The notes below the pieces were generated by a model, which ran no database searches, was not told where the DNA came from, and worked only from the letters and a program-made list of their open reading frames with translations. DNA of 64,000 bases from Pseudomonas sp. PDM05 (GTDB lineage: Bacteria; Pseudomonadota; Gammaproteobacteria; Pseudomonadales; Pseudomonadaceae), in assembly GCF_014851685.1 (NCBI RefSeq), contig NZ_JACVAC010000014.1, positions 1 to 64,000 on the forward strand, given 5' to 3'. The position numbers were made by a program, and so were the translations under genes. Positions 44,907-53,407 of this stretch are shown here, piece after piece; the first letter of the stretch is position 1; every line of letters starts with the position of its first letter.

Positions 44907-46399
44907 ATGTCAAAGTCAGGAGGATCGTCTAACCTTTCGACCACCGAGATAGCGGAGGCGATGATGAAGCGATTCATAGAAGGCGAGGCTCGGACTCAAG
45001 TTACCTTACTGCCGGAGTGTTTGGACGATTACGTGACGGAAGAAAATCCGGTGCATGTGGTTGATGTCTTCGTCGATGAACTCGACTTGGGTGCACTTGG
45101 ATTTGAGGGTGTCGATGCTGCTGCAACGGGTCGTCCTGCCTATCACCCAGCGGTCTTGCTGAAGATCTACATCTACGGCTATCTCAATCGGATTCAGTCC
45201 AGTCGCCGGCTTGACCGTGAGGCCAAGCGCAATGTCGAGTTGATGTGGCTGACGGGGCGTTTGTCTCCAGATTTCAAAACCATTGCCGACTTTCGCAAGG
45301 ACAACGGCAAAGCCATTCGCAGTGTATGCCGCCAGTTCGTAGTGCTTTGTCGCAACCTAAATCTCTTCTCTCAGTCGATCATCGCCATCGACGGCAGCAA
45401 ATTCAAAGCCGTGAACAACCGCGACCGTAACTTCACCCAGGGCAAAGTGAAGGCACGCATGCAACAGATCGAGCAAAGTATTGATCGCTATCTGTCAGCG
45501 ATGGATTCGGCGGATCGAGCAACGCCCGAAGTGGCCGAGGCCAAAGCAGAGCGACTTAAAGAAAAGATAGAAACACTGAAAAAGCAGATGCAGAAACTCA
45601 AGGAAATGAAGGTGCAGCTCCACGAAAGTCCAGACCAGCAGATCTCCCTCACAGACCCAGATCCACGCTCAATGGCCCCGAGCGGCCGAGGCACCGGAAC
45701 GGTTGGTTACAACGTACAAACAGCGGTCGACGACAAACACCATCTGATCGTTGCCCATGAGGTGACCAACATTGGTAATGATCGTGGGCAACTGAGCAAT
45801 ATGGCGAACCAGGCGCGTGAAGAAATCGAGGCTGAATCGCTAACGGTGGTGGCCGACCGAGGCTATTACAAAGGCCTGGAAATCCTTGCTTGCGAGCAAG
45901 CCGGCATCACTACCTTCGTACCGAAACCCCTGACATCTGGCAGCAAAGCCGAAGGCAGATTCGGCAAGCAGGATTTCATCTATCTTATTGCGTCGGACGA
46001 GAATCGATGCCCTGCGGGGCAGTTACTAACCAGGCGGTATTCGTCGATGGAAGACGGCATGTTATCGCATTGTTACGACTATTCGGCTGCCAGTCCTGCG
46101 CAATGCAAAAGCAATGTACGACGGGTAAGGAGCGCCGCGTAAAGCGCTGGGAACATGAGGCTGTAGTCGACGCGATGCAGGTTCGTCTAGAACATGATCC
46201 AGCGATGATGAGGGTTCGTCGACAGACCGTTGAACATCCTTTTGGAACGCTCAAGTACTGGATGGGAAGTACCCACTTCCTGACCAAAACCCTGCCGAGG
46301 GTGAGCACTGAGATGAGCCTTCATGTGCTCGCCTACAACCTCAAACGAATGATGAGCATCTTCGGTATCGCAGGACTGCTTGAGGCGATCAGGGCGTGA
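44907..46399 (+). pseudogene. Frameshifted IS1182-family transposase
   Basis: The transposase is split over two frames. Codons from 44907 carry the N-terminal part with the first two DDE residues (IAIDGSKFKAVNNRDRNFT and VVADRGYYKGLEI). The C-terminal part, with TTGKERRVKRWEHEAV and the catalytic glutamate in TVEHPFGTLKYWMG, continues one frame back (-1) from about 46085 to 46399. Family members are single-frame proteins, and no A6 or other slippery heptamer is present at the switch, so a 1-bp deletion is likelier than programmed frameshifting. The true start may be ATG 44961 (MMKRFIEGE). Confidence 0.85.
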
Positions 46400-46659
46400 T
46401 CCAGCCGCTTGGCCCGCCCGTTAGTAGCCGTTTTGGTCGCTGACGCGGCCCAAACGGCATTACGCACGTCTATGTAGCTGACTAAGGTAATTCTCGCTTC
46501 CGCCTGCTTATTCCACAGGCAATCCTCGTGACTCTCAGTTTTCGACGTGCTTAGCGCGTTTTCACACATCCTGGACCCATAGCGGCCATACACGAAGGCT
46601 CAGCTACAACACGTGTAAATGCGGTTTAGTGGATGAGATTCAGTGTATTTTTGGCCCGC

Positions 46660-46998
46660 TCACCACAGCAATGCTTCAACTTCATCATATTTCTCAGCGA
46701 CCTTAAGGAAGGGTTCCGCCCAACCACTGCTGAGACTGACTTCTTGCAGGGGACCGGTTGGAGCAAACAGAACTGCAAATTTTAGCCTTTCGGGCAACAC
46801 GCCAGACTTCAGCGTACTGACCAACCCTAGCAGTTCTCTTTTTGCCTGTGCTTCGTCCTCCCAACTTGACCAGCAGAAGTCATTGTCCGGAAGAGAAATA
46901 AGCTCAATGGCTGCTTCAAGAACATGGATGAGACTTTCAGTAGGGAAGTGGTGATTTAACTCGCCATGAATCAGCTGCCTTGCACGATCCAAATTCAT
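46660..46998 (-). CDS. Small acidic hypothetical protein
   Basis: A 112-residue acidic, mostly helical protein (MNLDRARQLIHGELNHHFPT..., ending KVAEKYDEVEALLW) without signal peptide or membrane segment. I do not recognise a family. It sits between two IS elements with no partner gene. Size and charge again resemble immunity proteins, but there is no direct support. Base composition is lower in GC than in the core genes. Confidence 0.62.
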   Translation of the reverse strand: MNLDRARQLIHGELNHHFPTESLIHVLEAAIELISLPDNDFCWSSWEDEAQAKRELLGLVSTLKSGVLPERLKFAVLFAPTGPLQEVSLSSGWAEPFLKVAEKYDEVEALLW

Positions 46999-47111
46999 AG
47001 GGTGACTGCCTTCTTCCTGTTTGTGGCGGTTAAAACAGCATTGAGGCTAGCGCGTACAGGGATGGAGAAACAAGGGAGAAGCCCCCTATTTCCGAACGTC
47101 TGCTTCTGGCC

Positions 47112-48720
47112 GATTCTGTTGAAAAAGTCGGATTTTCAGCTCGCCTGAACTCGGGCACGACCACAACCGGAGAACCTACTCACCACGTTGCGTGGTTTTT
47201 CGGCCCTTCGTTGACCTTTGCTGCTCTGTTATTGGGTTGGTTTGAGGTTTTTTGCTTCGTGCAGACGCACCTATCCCGTGACCGGTGGCCCTTGAGAGGT
47301 AAATTTGGCCAGCCGTCGCAGGTTCTGTACCGCAGCGGCCAGCGTGAACTCATCAGTCGCGCCACTCATGCCACGTAGTCTCAGGCGATCCAGTTTCAGG
47401 ATGCGTTTGAGGTGGGCAAACAACATTTCGACCTTCTTACGTTCGTGGCGAGAGCGCACGTACGCAGGTGTCGTTGCGATTCGCCGAGCCACATCGCGCG
47501 CGGCTTCATGGACGCTGCGGGCGATCTTGCGGAACGCGGTGTTCGGGCAGCACTTGGCTTTCATCGGGCAAGCAGCGCAGTCGGTCTGCCGGGATCGGAA
47601 GAGGATGGTGTTGGCTTTGGTGACGTGCGAACGCTCGTTCTTGAAGGCTCGCCATTCGCTGCGCAACGCGTTGCCGGCCGGGCAGCGGTATTCCTCCGCC
47701 TCTTCATTCCATTGGAAATCGTTGTTCGAGAAACTGTCGTTCTTGCGCTCGGTTTTGTCCCACACCGGCACGTGAGGTTCGATGTCTTTTTCCTCAACCA
47801 TCCAAGCCAACATCGGGGCAGTACCGTACGCGGTATCGCCGATGAGGCGTTCCGGCTTGATGTCGAATTGCGCTTCGACGCGTTCGATCATCGTCTTGGT
47901 GCTCTCGACTTCTGCAGTTCGATGAGCCGGTGTGGGTTCCACATCCATGATCACGCCGTGCTCGGTATCGATCAGATAATTCGTCGAGTAAGCGTAAAAC
48001 GCTGGGCCGCCTGGAGCTGCCGTCCAGCGAGCGTGGGGATCCGTCAGCGACAGGCGCTTGGGTAGCGTTTCCGCCAGAGCCTCTTCATCCAGGGCTTCAA
48101 GATATTCACGCACGGCGCGGGTACTCAGGGCCGGATCGCTCCAGTTGACCGGTTCATCACCTGGTACACCGCGCTGCCGACTCGCATCCGCTTTGATGAT
48201 GCTGGCGTCCACGGCAAAGCCTTCGCCCTTGACCAAGCCGGCGTCCATGCAGCGACGCAGCACTTCATTGAACAACCAGCGAAACAGATCACTGTCCCGA
48301 AATCGGCCGTGTCGGTTCTTTGAAAAGCTCGAGTGGTTGGGGACTTCGTCTTCAAGGCTCAACCGGCAAAACCAACGATACGCCAGGTTCAAATGAGCCT
48401 CTTCGCACAACCGCCGCTCGGAGCGAATGCCATAGCAATAGCCCACGATCAGCATGCGGATCATAAGCTCTGGGTCAATCGAAGGACGCCCAATCGGGCT
48501 GTAGAAGTCGGCGAGGTAATGGCGCAGGTCGCTTAGATCGAGACACTGATCAATGCTGCGCAGAAGGTGATTGGCTGGGATGTGATCTTCAAGGTTGAAC
48601 GAGTAAAACAGTCGCTCCTGCCCACTCGATAACTGTCCCATCATGCTGTGTGATCCCCCACCGGCCAATGCAGAGATTTTGCAGCAGGCCAGGCAGGGGA
48701 GCTACTTTTTCAACAGAATC
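47112..48720. mobile_element. Complete IS1182-family insertion sequence with GGCC target duplication
   Basis: A 1609-bp element with perfect 17-bp terminal inverted repeats (GATTCTGTTGAAAAAGT at 47112-47128 and its complement at 48704-48720). It is flanked on each side by GGCC (47108-47111 and 48721-48724), read as a palindromic 4-bp target duplication. Removing the element restores CTTCTGGCCGATTGCAGACT, an intergenic repeat relative of the sequence at 44246. It holds one intact transposase gene. Confidence 0.85.
47271..48644 (-). CDS. IS1182-family transposase (intact)
   Basis: A 457-residue DDE transposase. The N-terminal DUF772 region (LFYSFNLEDHIPANHLLRSI) is followed by D in GFAVDASIIKADA, D in LIGDTAYGTAPMLAW, a cysteine cluster (CPAGNALRSEWRAF, CAACPMKAKCCPN) and E in KKVEMLFAHLKRIL. 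No frameshift or stop interrupts it, so the element is potentially active. ATG 48644 is chosen because GGGGGA lies 9 bp upstream; the frame stays open through a TTG at 48668. It is only distantly related to the transposase at 44907. Confidence 0.92.
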   Translation of the reverse strand: MMGQLSSGQERLFYSFNLEDHIPANHLLRSIDQCLDLSDLRHYLADFYSPIGRPSIDPELMIRMLIVGYCYGIRSERRLCEEAHLNLAYRWFCRLSLEDEVPNHSSFSKNRHGRFRDSDLFRWLFNEVLRRCMDAGLVKGEGFAVDASIIKADASRQRGVPGDEPVNWSDPALSTRAVREYLEALDEEALAETLPKRLSLTDPHARWTAAPGGPAFYAYSTNYLIDTEHGVIMDVEPTPAHRTAEVESTKTMIERVEAQFDIKPERLIGDTAYGTAPMLAWMVEEKDIEPHVPVWDKTERKNDSFSNNDFQWNEEAEEYRCPAGNALRSEWRAFKNERSHVTKANTILFRSRQTDCAACPMKAKCCPNTAFRKIARSVHEAARDVARRIATTPAYVRSRHERKKVEMLFAHLKRILKLDRLRLRGMSGATDEFTLAAAVQNLRRLAKFTSQGPPVTG

Positions 48721-48820
48721 GGCCGATTGCAGACTGTCATGAACGACTGCAATCGACCCACAGTGTGTAAAAACGCTTTATTGCCAATGAGCGTTGTAGC
48801 CCTGGCGACTCGGCTTGCGC

Positions 48821-50842
48821 CTACGCATGGGTGAGCCCGGTCAACGTATCCGCAATGGTTTTAGTGCGTTGCGCCGTACCCTCGGTCGCGCGGCTCGACG
48901 CCTCCAGTGCATCGAGCATTTCGCGCAACGCGCCGACGCCGGTGGATTGGTCTTCGATCTGTTGGGCAACGCGCTGGATCTCACTGGACAGCAGGTCAAT
49001 ATCCACGCCGATTTCCGCCGCATTCTTACGGGTGATTTCCGCCAGTTTGCGCACTTCATCCGCCACCACCGCAAAACCCCGGCCCAGGTCGCCCGCGCGC
49101 GCCGCTTCAATGGCGGCGTTAAGCGCCAGCAGGTTGGTCTGCCCGGCGATCTGCTGGATCACCTGCACAATCGACTGGATACGCAAACTCGACCCGGCCA
49201 GCGTGCGCGCACCTTCTACCGCCACATCCGCCTGGCTGGAAAGCCCTTCCACCGTTGTCCCGGCCTGGGCAGACACGGCGTTCTGCTGGTCGATCGTACC
49301 CACCAGTTCGTCCATCGACGCGTGCAACTCACCCGAGTAATGCTTGAGCTGCGCGGCGATGTCCTCCTGCTGACGCTCGGCATGGGCCAACACCATGCCT
49401 AAGTCTGCCAAGCCTTCGAACACCGGCAGGATATTGCGGTCCAGCCCACGGGTATTGAGGGTATTGCTGAAGTCATTGTTCTTGAACGCGGTAATCTGCT
49501 TGACCACCACATGGTTCAACCCCGCCAACTTCTTCACCTGGCGCCGTAGGAAAAATGCCTTGAACTCGCCGTAATGGGCGATGAAATTGTCCACGTACTC
49601 ATCACTGAAACTCGCACCCTTGGCCACCCGAAAGAAGAAAATCGCCGTCAACGTCTGATTCAGGTTCAAGCCCAAAATCTCCCCAAAGGTCGAAAAACCC
49701 GCCAACGGTACATCACCAAAAATGCCGGCCATGCTGCCCAGCTCGGCGCCGTTGTTCAGCCGGCGCAAAATGCAGTCATTCAAAATTCCCGCCACCGGCT
49801 GGCCACCCTTGCCGCGCAGGAACTGCTCATAGTCCAGGCGCGTCGCCTCGCGCAACGGCGTACGCCGCACCATCACCAATTCCTCGCCCGGCGCCACGTC
49901 GCAAAACAACTGCACGATCTGCTGCTCATAATCGATACGCGCGATGGACCGTACAAACAACTCACTGCCCACCCGAATCGCAAACGAATAGTCCGCCAGC
50001 TTCGACTCCAGCGCCTGGGGCGCGCAACTGAAAGCATCACACAGTGCTTGCACCATGCTCTTGATATTGCCGTTGCTGTCGATCACCTGGTCAATCGTGC
50101 GGTCCTCAACCGACGCGGTCAGCACACTGAAGGTCAAATCCGCCGGTTTAAAGTTCTGGCTCTTGAACACCCCAAATCGCACATGCGCCGCCGTCTTCAG
50201 GAACACAATCTGTGCATGGTTCTGATAGCTGCGCTGACCGTCATGAATCAGCGTCTTCTGGAAATCCGACTTACCCCCGGCCGATCCCCCTACAAACAAA
50301 CACGGAAACCGCCCCGACTCATAAAGCGCCTCCATAAAAAACGACTCCGACGCCGACAACCCGTCGAACACCACATACGCCAACGTATCGCGATGATCAA
50401 TCGACGTGCGCACCTGTACTCGCTTGATATTGGACACCAACTTGGCAATTCGCTCCTGCATTCCCAACCGCTTACCGCCACCGCGAATGTCCTCACACTC
50501 CAACGGCACCATCGCCACCTCGGCCGAGGCGATCAGACTGTCGTCGAACAACTGCAACACGATCCGATCCCAGCGATCGCCGGTGGCGCAATACAACGAA
50601 TTGGGCGCATTGCAGAGTTCGCCGGAGGTGGTGCATAGGCTGATGGTGGATTGGGGGAAGCGGCGTTTGAGCTTGGCGGCGATTACGTCGATGTCCAGAT
50701 GCGGCGAGATAAAGCCGGTGATCAGGGTGGGGGTGATGCGTAAGGCGGTGAGTGCGGCGTCCAGGTCGTTGGCAGTACTGGTGAGCGTGGCGGTGCCTTG
50801 ACGATCGGCCCGGGCTTTTTTTAGAAGGGAAAGTGGGTTCAT
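48821..50842 (-). CDS. Soluble chemoreceptor with FIST sensor domain
   Basis: A 673-residue protein that joins a FIST N domain (about residues 25-235, SLCTTSGELCNAPNSLYCAT and LFVGGSAGGKSDFQKTLIHD) and a FIST C domain (about 240-400) to a methyl-accepting signalling domain. The tip IAGQTNLLALNAAIEAARAG is at about 560. It has no transmembrane helix, HAMP or signal peptide, so it is a cytoplasmic receptor. FIST domains are proposed to bind small ligands such as amino acids, and some are redox or NO linked. Downstream of FIST_C a stretch (about 410-470) resembles the linker of PilJ-like receptors. It is monocistronic, just right of the IS. Confidence 0.88.
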   Translation of the reverse strand: MNPLSLLKKARADRQGTATLTSTANDLDAALTALRITPTLITGFISPHLDIDVIAAKLKRRFPQSTISLCTTSGELCNAPNSLYCATGDRWDRIVLQLFDDSLIASAEVAMVPLECEDIRGGGKRLGMQERIAKLVSNIKRVQVRTSIDHRDTLAYVVFDGLSASESFFMEALYESGRFPCLFVGGSAGGKSDFQKTLIHDGQRSYQNHAQIVFLKTAAHVRFGVFKSQNFKPADLTFSVLTASVEDRTIDQVIDSNGNIKSMVQALCDAFSCAPQALESKLADYSFAIRVGSELFVRSIARIDYEQQIVQLFCDVAPGEELVMVRRTPLREATRLDYEQFLRGKGGQPVAGILNDCILRRLNNGAELGSMAGIFGDVPLAGFSTFGEILGLNLNQTLTAIFFFRVAKGASFSDEYVDNFIAHYGEFKAFFLRRQVKKLAGLNHVVVKQITAFKNNDFSNTLNTRGLDRNILPVFEGLADLGMVLAHAERQQEDIAAQLKHYSGELHASMDELVGTIDQQNAVSAQAGTTVEGLSSQADVAVEGARTLAGSSLRIQSIVQVIQQIAGQTNLLALNAAIEAARAGDLGRGFAVVADEVRKLAEITRKNAAEIGVDIDLLSSEIQRVAQQIEDQSTGVGALREMLDALEASSRATEGTAQRTKTIADTLTGLTHA

Positions 50843-51166
50843 GTGGTGGACTCGATCAAGGATGGCCAGTGATAGACATGCGATTAGTAGGGTTATCGGC
50901 AGGTTGGGTGGAGGCTGGAGGTGGGATGTGACGGATGGATGCGATTTTAGGGAGTTTCCCCGTTATTGACAGGCTGCTTTCAGCCGAGAGTGAACGGCCC
51001 CGGCTTTCGTAGACGCTGTTGGTGTCCGCTTTTGACCGATTCTCGCCCGCCATGAGAGCCAGAACGCAACCCAAAACGAACCCGTTCAACGGACCCCATC
51101 ATCAACCAACATCCGTTAAAATCCGCAGCCTATTTCGACAACGCTTGCGGCAACCGAGGAAAATTC
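50843..51166. other. Gene-free stretch upstream of the FIST receptor and a secreted protein
   Basis: About 324 bp with no supported gene. GGCTGCTTTCAGCCGAGAGT near 50969 is another degenerate member of the CTTCTGGCCGATT-type intergenic repeat family. Promoters for both flanking genes must lie here. Confidence 0.4.
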
Positions 51167-51607
51167 ATGACAAGGGTGGCCGCTGTTTTCACTGTTGTGA
51201 GTTGCATGGCGTCGGCCTCTGCATGGGCGGCGTCTGATTGTCCGTTTCCGCAGGGAATGCAGGCCTCGATCGGTGCGTCGAAACAAGCTATTGAGGCCAG
51301 GCAAGCGGGCGTCGCCAAGGATGAGCTGCTCTCCAGGATTTCCCCTGCGGCCAACGGGCCGATGTCCCAGATGCTGAAGAGTATCGTCGACGAGGTTTAC
51401 GACTACCCGGCCTTGCTGCCCGAGGTGTATGCCGCCTTCCGGTTCGAGCACTGTTTTGTTTCGCAGCAGCACCCCGAACAGGTGGCGGCTATGAAGTTTG
51501 CCGATGCCTATCCGTTGCTGAAGCAATGCGAGCAGGTCGAACCGCAAGGGGCGCGACCTCCTTGTGCAATGCGCGTAGTGCATACGGTGAGCGGAATTCC
51601 CGAGTAA
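51167..51607 (+). CDS. Small secreted/periplasmic protein, unknown
   Basis: A 146-residue protein with a signal peptide (residues 1-22, cleavage after AWA). The mature part is mostly helical and contains cysteines at SDCPFPQGM, EHCFVSQ, LKQCEQV and PPCAMR, enough for two disulfides. AGGA 8 bp before the ATG supports the start. No family is recognised. It is followed by the AraC-GyrI regulator 103 bp downstream on the same strand. Confidence 0.72.
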   Translation: MTRVAAVFTVVSCMASASAWAASDCPFPQGMQASIGASKQAIEARQAGVAKDELLSRISPAANGPMSQMLKSIVDEVYDYPALLPEVYAAFRFEHCFVSQQHPEQVAAMKFADAYPLLKQCEQVEPQGARPPCAMRVVHTVSGIPE

Positions 51608-51710
51608 GCGATCCGTCAATTCAATCGCGACCTGAGCAAACACGGCTAGGCACGGGCACGCCGATCTCGTCGACTCTACTGCCTACCGTATCTTCCGGAG
51701 CCTGCATCCA

Positions 51711-52580
51711 GTGCCTGACTTGCCGAGCAACGCCGCCTACACAAAACGCTTCGACCGGGTGCTCGCCTACATCGACGCCAATCTTGAAGGCGACTTGTCG
51801 GTGAACACGTTAAGCCAGGTCGCGAATTTTTCGGCGTTTCACTTCCACCGACAATTCACCGCGTTCGTAGGCGTGCCTGTTTCGCGTTATGTGCAACTGA
51901 TGCGACTACGACGCGCGGCGCACTGCTTGTCTTGCGGCGCGGACTACTCGGTGCTGGACGCCGCGTTCGGTGCGGGTTTCGAAAGCCCCGAAGCGTTTTC
52001 CAGGGCGTTCAGGCGCGCGTTCGGTACGACGCCGAGTGCCTTCAGGAAACAACCGAATTGGCAGGTCTGGAGCGCGGTGTTCACCATCCCTCATTTTTCC
52101 AGGAACATCATCATGCAGATACGAATCGTCGAGTTTTGCGCAGTCCGGGTTGCAGCCTTGGAGCATCGCGGAGCGCCCGCGCTCGTGGGAGAGAGCGTGC
52201 GTAAATTTATCGAGTGGCGCATGCGGAGCGGGCAATCGCCGGTGGCCTCCAGTCGCAGCTTTGGTATTCCGTTCGGCAACCCCGATACGACCCCGGCCGA
52301 AGAGTTCCGGTTTGCAATCTGCGGCGAGATTCACGAGGCGGTAGCAGCGAATGAGTTCGGCGTAACCGAGCGGGTTATCCCTGGCGGGCGTTGCGTGGTG
52401 GTGCGTCACGTGGGCTCGCCGGATCATATCGGCGAATCGATCTATCCGATCTATCGCGACTGGCTGCCTTCCAGCGGCGAGGAGCTGCGGGACCAGCCGC
52501 TGTTCTTCGAGTATCTGAGCATTTTCCCCGAGACACCGCAGGATCAATGGCAGACCGATATTTATGTGCCTTTGCAGTAA
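51711..52580 (+). CDS. AraC-type regulator fused to GyrI-like effector-binding domain
   Basis: A 289-residue regulator with an N-terminal AraC double HTH (about residues 8-105: LSQVANFSAFHFHRQFTAF and GFESPEAFSRAFRRAFGTTP) and a C-terminal GyrI-like small-molecule-binding domain (about 135-289: VRVAALEHRGAPALVGESV, PGGRCVVVRHVGSPDHIGES). This is the SoxS/Rob-TipAS type architecture, in which a hydrophobic or cationic drug-like ligand is sensed. The start is GTG 51711 with CGGAG upstream. Its targets are unknown; relatives often control efflux or stress genes. Confidence 0.87.
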   Translation: MPDLPSNAAYTKRFDRVLAYIDANLEGDLSVNTLSQVANFSAFHFHRQFTAFVGVPVSRYVQLMRLRRAAHCLSCGADYSVLDAAFGAGFESPEAFSRAFRRAFGTTPSAFRKQPNWQVWSAVFTIPHFSRNIIMQIRIVEFCAVRVAALEHRGAPALVGESVRKFIEWRMRSGQSPVASSRSFGIPFGNPDTTPAEEFRFAICGEIHEAVAANEFGVTERVIPGGRCVVVRHVGSPDHIGESIYPIYRDWLPSSGEELRDQPLFFEYLSIFPETPQDQWQTDIYVPLQ

Positions 52581-52607
52581 TGCACACGGCCTCTCGCCAA
52601 GGGGCCG

Positions 52608-52739
52608 TCACATCACACGCCTCTGAATATGCTGGATGCGCTGCGCAGGTTTGCCCCACTCCTGGGTCAACCCCACGCCCGACATCACCACCAAACGCTG
52701 CCCCGCCGGATGCGTATGCCACGCCGAGCGGGCGCCCAA
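52608..52739 (-). pseudogene. Cupin-domain protein fragment
   Basis: The minus-strand frame reads GARSAWHTHPAGQRLVVMSG then VGLTQEWGKPAQRIQ. This is the metal-binding first cupin motif (HTHPxGQ) of the small cupin/carboxymuconolactone-associated family. The N-terminal part and the second cupin motif are missing or out of frame, and a stop follows at once. It is a remnant. Confidence 0.65.
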
Positions 52740-52854
52740 TAGGTCTCGATGGGCGTGGCACCCTCGATCTTGAACAACTACTTGTCCTGGGTACCGGTGG
52801 CCTTGGCATGCGCCCTGCCCCGCGCTCGTCGATGGTTTGCCCGCCATCGTCGGT

Positions 52855-52992
52855 CGGCGCCAGTGGCCCGTCCGTGATCAAGTGCTCCAATGTCGCCATG
52901 TCAGTCGGCTTGATGCTCAGCACCGTGGCCAGTTGGCTGGCGGATTGGCGCGTGAGGATGGCGATCTGTTGCAACTGCTGGCTGATCCTGCT
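52855..52992 (-). pseudogene. MarR-family regulator fragment
   Basis: The minus strand encodes QQIAILTRQSASQLATVLSI followed by KPTDMATLEHLITDGPLAP, the typical second and third helices of a MarR regulator (LxPTDxxxLxxLxxxGPLxP). The recognition helix and wing are gone; the frame runs into unrelated sequence after GPLAP, where the cupin remnant region begins. Confidence 0.6.
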
Positions 52993-53161
52993 GGTTGTAG
53001 GCGTTACCTTCGAAATTGACCGTATAGGTGTTGGTTCCGGTTTTTTCGTCGCTGTACCCACCCTGGTACATCGTCGAGCCTTTGGGTGCATACGGAACGC
53101 CGGAACAAGCCGAAATCAACGCGCAAGTACCGATCAAGATAAATTTACATACTTTCAACAT
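52985..53161 (-). pseudogene. Truncated small lipoprotein gene
   Basis: An intact start encodes a lipoprotein signal with lipobox ISAC (cysteine 19), then SGVPYAPKGSTMYQGGYSDE and YTVNFEGNAYN. This is the N-terminal half of the CC0125/CC1285-type lipoprotein family. After about residue 58 the family similarity ends abruptly where the MarR fragment begins in another frame. The open frame itself continues to 52901 with unrelated residues, so a short product may still be made. Confidence 0.6.
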
Positions 53162-53407
53162 GGATAAGCCTGAAGGCTGGCTGAGGGACGGGCTTTAGTT
53201 TTGTTCAGGAACAAACGCACTATGGAGGGACCCGTGCGCCCTGGAACGTCAAGCAATAGGCAAAATGCTACTGTTTTGACATCATTCTGTCTAATACCCG
53301 GCTCAGCATTGAAAAGTCGCGCTTGCGGACCGGCAGGCATGGCACGCGGGGGGGTGCGGCAATCACCGGCTAAACTCAATTCACCACCGACTCTGTGGAG
53401 ATCCGAG

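Larger units (their letters stand above)
44286..46578. mobile_element. IS1182-family element with acetyltransferase passenger gene
   Basis: Inverted repeats at 44286-44308 and 46556-46578 (GGGTCCAGG...AAAACGC type) match at 21 of 23 positions. They enclose a minus-strand GNAT gene and a plus-strand IS1182-family transposase gene, about 2.3 kb in all. The right repeat lies 157 bp after the transposase stop. No copy of the repeat is seen between the GNAT and the transposase genes, so the GNAT appears to be inside the element. The matching bases extend a little beyond the 23 bp, so the exact ends and any target duplication are unclear. Confidence 0.55.

Noticed and set aside
46040..46150. Programmed -1 frameshifting of the transposase
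   Set aside because: No slippery heptamer or clear downstream stem-loop at the switch, and IS1182 transposases are normally single-frame proteins.
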